A DNA stretch of 64,000 nt from Chlamydiales bacterium (GTDB lineage: Bacteria > Chlamydiota > Chlamydiia > Chlamydiales > Simkaniaceae), in assembly GCA_024233395.1 (NCBI GenBank), contig JACKPR010000002.1:124001-188000 (forward strand). The letters are read 5' to 3'. Positions 60,510 through 64,000 of the stretch are shown one piece after another (the stretch's first letter is position 1; each line of letters begins with the position of its first letter). A program made the translations under genes and the position numbers. Below the pieces are notes generated by a model. The model was given only the letters and a program-made list of their open reading frames with translations, was not told the DNA's origin and searched no databases.

Positions 60510-62003
60510 ATGGAGCAATTACCCGCTGTTCGTCCTTTAATTAATTCTGAAAATGCACCCTCTGCTGAAGATTATCGCAGATTTAGAAATCAACAAATCG
60601 CAAAAGGCGTTATTGCAGGAGGATTAGCCGTGGCTACAGGAGCTTTCACTTTTGTAGCTATCAAGTGGGACTATGGATTGGCTTATAACTCTTTGATTAC
60701 AACTGCAGCTGGAGTTGTTTTGGGAGGAGCCATTCTTCTTATTCCTTATCGAACAAAGCTCAATGCACGAGAGGTAACAAAACTCGACCTTACATTGATC
60801 GGAACGATCATTGATTTCACGAAAGATAAGATTATCAACTATGCTGCAACTTTTTTCATCGTCGTCACCCAAATTTATTTGAATGTTGGCCAACCTAAAT
60901 GGGCCACCCGTCTAGTGTATGGAGGTTTCAATGCGATTCTAGGGATTCAATTAGCAACAATTGTGGATAATTTATTTCACATGAAACTCAAAGATGACCG
61001 CAGTGAAGGTGTCGACTTAGAAGAAGAAGACCCACGAAAAATAGAAATGCTTTATGGAAATGCTCCAGGAACAAGGCGCAGCATCGAAGTTGTAAAAGTG
61101 ACGATTGCTATCGCTGCCATTATCTTAGGATATTACTATGCTCCCGCAACAGTCGCGACTAAATTGGGAATGATCTTACTTGGAAACTCTGTCGGTATTG
61201 CATTTCATGAAACAATTCATGGAATCAAAAAGCATTTAGAAAAAAAACACCAAGCCGCATCTGAGATAGAAAGTCCATTCGTTCCACCTAGTGCAACAAT
61301 GCCTACTTCCATCAAAGTCTTAATCGTTATAGAAAAAACTGAGCAAGTCTTTGGACTCTTTTTCCCAGGATTTGCAATCTCCTTCAATACTTCAGCAACC
61401 GATTTTCTTTCAGGAATGTTCTATGGTATGCTCCGTCAATTTGATTGGATACGGATGACTAAAACTCCCCTTAAAGACCTCGATGAATTAAAAAGAGTTG
61501 CTCCTGATGAACAGTATCATCGCTTAAATCAAGTGATGACTGTGGTTAAATGGATTTTCTCAATCGTTGTCGTCGGAGGGTTCTTAATTTATGGTATTGA
61601 GCAAGGGATTGCCAAGGGGCCGCATGTTGATGCCTATGCTTTATCTACAGTTATCGGGGTTCTCTATGGTTCCTACTTCCTCTCAAGATTTATGGATAGA
61701 CAAACCCTTCCGAGTAATCGTCTTTATAATACCCTCTTTTTTTTGACTCACTACTCTCTTTCACCACCCCTTCTCTTCTATGCGATTACACAAGTCCTTA
61801 AAATTGGCGACATCGCTTTAAAAGATTATGGACCTTACAAAATTGTTCTTTCTTGTATTGCTTATGCTTCTCTAGCCTTTTCTTTTGGAACAGAAGCGGG
61901 GCGCAGAGCTACGGATCGAGCGATTCCTTATCCTGCTCAAGTCAATCCTCTCATCATGCTTTATACAGCTTTCTTGGCTCAACAACTTCGAGGAATAGAA
62001 TAG
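60510..62003 (+). CDS. Large unrecognised membrane protein, 497 aa
   Basis: About ten hydrophobic helices (for example VIAGGLAVATGAFTFVAIKW, AYNSLITTAAGVVLGGAILL, VVKVTIAIAAIILGYYYA, WIFSIVVVGGFLIYGI). A segment AFHETIHGIKKHLEKKH lies near residues 230-245. It follows a 106-base gap from the lipoprotein gene, divergent. The next gene starts nine bases downstream, so they are probably co-transcribed. No transporter family is recognised. Confidence 0.7.
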   Translation: MEQLPAVRPLINSENAPSAEDYRRFRNQQIAKGVIAGGLAVATGAFTFVAIKWDYGLAYNSLITTAAGVVLGGAILLIPYRTKLNAREVTKLDLTLIGTIIDFTKDKIINYAATFFIVVTQIYLNVGQPKWATRLVYGGFNAILGIQLATIVDNLFHMKLKDDRSEGVDLEEEDPRKIEMLYGNAPGTRRSIEVVKVTIAIAAIILGYYYAPATVATKLGMILLGNSVGIAFHETIHGIKKHLEKKHQAASEIESPFVPPSATMPTSIKVLIVIEKTEQVFGLFFPGFAISFNTSATDFLSGMFYGMLRQFDWIRMTKTPLKDLDELKRVAPDEQYHRLNQVMTVVKWIFSIVVVGGFLIYGIEQGIAKGPHVDAYALSTVIGVLYGSYFLSRFMDRQTLPSNRLYNTLFFLTHYSLSPPLLFYAITQVLKIGDIALKDYGPYKIVLSCIAYASLAFSFGTEAGRRATDRAIPYPAQVNPLIMLYTAFLAQQLRGIE

Positions 62004-62012
62004 GAGATTATC

Positions 62013-64000
62013 ATGGCAGAACGGGTAAGGGTTGATATTCAAATTTGCCAACTCATTCCTCTGCATAATGGCTTCAACACTAGAAATATTCAAGCGATTA
62101 AAAGAGATCCAGAAGTCAGAAAAAGTCGGTTAAGTGAAACCATTATCATCCAAGTCATTACAGCTCTTTTTATCCAGGCCATCGGCATTGAAAATTTTCG
62201 TCATTTTGATAGCCGCGAAACTTTTCCTTTTACAGCCCATCGAGAATTTTTTCCGATCTTCAAGCAAGATCTCTCATCGATTGCAAGAGTCGTCAATACG
62301 ATTGTGCAAAAGAGAAGCCCTTATGAAAGTGCTGAAGTCAAAGAAGAGCATCAATCACAAGGTTTCACAACTGTTGTCTCAACAAAAACAGCAATAAAAT
62401 ATTGGCTAGAGCGTGCTGTACGTGTCATGTCCCACCCTCTCTTTACAGGGAGACAAGAAGGGTATCATAGAGATGTTCTAGCTGTTGCTGAAGCCTATCA
62501 TGCAGAGATGCAAGAACTCCCAAGATTTCTCTATACTCAGCTAGCTCCCGGAGCTCCTCTCGTTACTTACACCGCTTTCCCTCTTTTGGGTCTTTATAAG
62601 TGTATTGCATTAATGACTCCAGCAGGCCCCATGACATGGGGATGTTTAGTCGAAACATATAGGGATACCGTACCCGATGAAAGTTACCAAGCACGTGATC
62701 TTTTAAGGGCCTATCCCTTTCCTATGGTCGCCCAAGAACTTCATACTCCTTCTCCCATTCCTTGCCTTGAAATCGACCGTTACGAAACCTTTCAAGAATT
62801 TACCCTGGGAATGACACTTAAAAGTATGGCTCTTTTTTTATGTCACGCTCTTCCTCGTTTCATTTACGATCACTTTTATAGACTTTTTGGAGCGAATGAA
62901 TCCTTTCGTCACGATTTTGTCCTCTTCATGAAAAACCCTAAACAACGCTTTATCGATCCTGAAGGAGCTCCCTTAAAAACGATTGGAGGCGATCCTGTCT
63001 ATAGCGAAGAAGAAATTCACGCTTTCGTGACCTATCGTATGTATTACCAATTTGTCCAATACCATATCGCTGAAGAACAAAGAGGGACTGAAGAAGGAAC
63101 GATTATTTTTGAATGGGCTTTTCATAGTAATCGTAGAGAAGTCTTAAATATCGACAAAGATCTTTATGTAGGAGCCATCCCTCCAAACTATTGTATTCCC
63201 CCAAGAGATGTCCCTATCGTAAGATCTTTGGAAGAACTTTATGCAAAAAATGAAGAGACTTTTCGGGAAGAAGCCTTTAGTCTCTTAATGCTTATTACCA
63301 GCCTTGAGACTCCAAGTGACTTTGCAGAATTTCTCTTACGTTGTAATGCTTTTCCCCATGGATCAATTTCCACAGCTCAAATCTTTCAATATTCCTTCTT
63401 TGTTGAAGGGCAAATTAGACAAGAGGATATTCACTTTTTAGAAATGCTCCAGAAAATGGCCCCCAGAGAACTGAGTGGGACAACCCATGCTTTTTTTCAT
63501 CTTTTCTATACCCAATATGAGTTAGGGATGGAGGAAAGACTCGAATCAATCGTTCTTTTCAATGAGAGCCTTCGCATTCAAGAAAGGGGTGTCATTAGAG
63601 CAGACCTTTACTATAAAGCCCTTCGCGACTTTTTGACAGGACGCATCACGATTTACCACCTAGCGATTTTTGACCTTTATAGTGATGAATTCCCTCACAT
63701 GACTGTAGACTGGAAGCTCGATATTCTCCTTCGTGCAACGGCGAGTTTTCCTGAACCAAAAAGAGTTTTCAGAGAAGACACAGGAGAATTAGATTTAACG
63801 CAAAGTGATCCACCTGCCCTCTTCAGAACTTTAAACCTTGTTGACAAAACGAAAGAAGAAGGAATTGCTAGAACTCTAGACCTTTATGAGAGAACTTTCT
63901 TACGAGGAGTACCTGTAGATAGACGTTCCGTTAAATCTCTTCGAAGACATATTCTCTCCCCTCTTCCTGCTATAACTTCTCAAGATCACCTCGACTATGT
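62013..64000 (+). CDS. Large unrecognised protein, cut by window end
   Basis: TAGGAG lies before ATG 62013. The frame is open for at least 662 codons to the window edge without a stop. The product is mostly soluble with scattered hydrophobic stretches (PLVTYTAFPLLGLYKCIALM near 190; MALFLCHALPRFIYDHFYRL near 275). No motif is recognised. It follows the 497-aa membrane protein by nine bases, so the two may form a lineage-specific operon. Confidence 0.7.
   Translation, partial: MAERVRVDIQICQLIPLHNGFNTRNIQAIKRDPEVRKSRLSETIIIQVITALFIQAIGIENFRHFDSRETFPFTAHREFFPIFKQDLSSIARVVNTIVQKRSPYESAEVKEEHQSQGFTTVVSTKTAIKYWLERAVRVMSHPLFTGRQEGYHRDVLAVAEAYHAEMQELPRFLYTQLAPGAPLVTYTAFPLLGLYKCIALMTPAGPMTWGCLVETYRDTVPDESYQARDLLRAYPFPMVAQELHTPSPIPCLEIDRYETFQEFTLGMTLKSMALFLCHALPRFIYDHFYRLFGANESFRHDFVLFMKNPKQRFIDPEGAPLKTIGGDPVYSEEEIHAFVTYRMYYQFVQYHIAEEQRGTEEGTIIFEWAFHSNRREVLNIDKDLYVGAIPPNYCIPPRDVPIVRSLEELYAKNEETFREEAFSLLMLITSLETPSDFAEFLLRCNAFPHGSISTAQIFQYSFFVEGQIRQEDIHFLEMLQKMAPRELSGTTHAFFHLFYTQYELGMEERLESIVLFNESLRIQERGVIRADLYYKALRDFLTGRITIYHLAIFDLYSDEFPHMTVDWKLDILLRATASFPEPKRVFREDTGELDLTQSDPPALFRTLNLVDKTKEEGIARTLDLYERTFLRGVPVDRRSVKSLRRHILSPLPAITSQDHLDY

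Overview
The window looks like part of a chromosome from a member of the Chlamydiota, most likely an environmental (Parachlamydiales/Simkania-like) chlamydia rather than a Chlamydiaceae. From memory of chlamydial gene order, several local runs match: pheT, then a MORN-type lipoprotein, then an ogt-type methyltransferase; a TrhO/YceA protein near rpsD followed by nfo; rluD followed by a KH-domain protein, with hemA close by; kdsA followed by LptC-, LptA- and LptB-like genes; and an NtrC-type sigma-54 activator. Large unrecognised proteins, an autotransporter with beta-strand repeats, an asparaginyl-tRNA synthetase and a Ser/Thr kinase with a duplicated N-lobe point away from the reduced Chlamydiaceae genomes. 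No sequence search was possible, so the genus is not settled. There is no rRNA operon, CRISPR array, phage or recognisable transposase.

Layout: 0-4 kb holds unrecognised proteins, a HAD phosphatase, tRNA-Leu(CAA) and decayed coding sequence. 4-9.5 kb has the NtrC-type regulator, an M15-like lipoprotein, a degenerate AstE/AspA-like protein, an MFS transporter and a glyoxalase II-like hydrolase coupled to a GYF/RDD membrane protein. 10.5-11.6 kb has two tandem small beta-barrel-like paralogues that share a TGAACA-N-TGTTCA palindrome. 11.7-16.75 kb is a leftward, overlapping five-gene operon: long HPF, HsdR-N nuclease-like, DUF115/MptE-like, MORN repeat, DUF115/MptE-like. 16.9-19.7 kb has DoxX, a methyltransferase, tRNA-Arg(TCG), a coiled-coil protein and recO. 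19.8-23.8 kb is a TolC-EmrA-EmrB type tripartite efflux operon. 24-29.4 kb has a succinate-semialdehyde-type dehydrogenase, the kinase, a protein with a U-box-like segment, tRNA-Leu(GAG) and yidD.

29.4-32.1 kb holds a hairpin-rich intergenic stretch, a small HTH-like protein, a LysM protein and two unrecognised proteins. 32.3-41.3 kb is mainly housekeeping: pheT, ogt, trhO, rpsD, nfo, asnS. 41.3-46.7 kb has a bactofilin-like membrane protein, hemA, recX, three tiny acidic or polar proteins, rluD and the KH protein. 46.7-50.5 kb is one large autotransporter. 51.2-53.9 kb is a DHH-family phosphoesterase. 53.9-60.2 kb has tRNA-Arg(TCT), the kdsA-lptC-lptA-lptB block for Kdo synthesis and LPS export, a family 9 glycosyltransferase coupled to a cysteine-rich RING/U-box-like protein, and ndk. 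The window ends in two large unrecognised proteins, the last cut by the window edge.

The most notable non-coding feature is a set of intergenic palindromes. There are two opposite-orientation copies of a 66-bp element with TATACCCAAA termini; a TATAGCTAAAACA family at gene ends; a 170-bp element with perfect 36-bp inverted arms; and several long imperfect palindromes of about 105-165 bp. Four convergent gene junctions carry such a palindrome, often overlapping stop codons, so many may act as two-way terminators. TTG start codons are inferred for kdsA, the LptC-like gene and the TolC-like gene.
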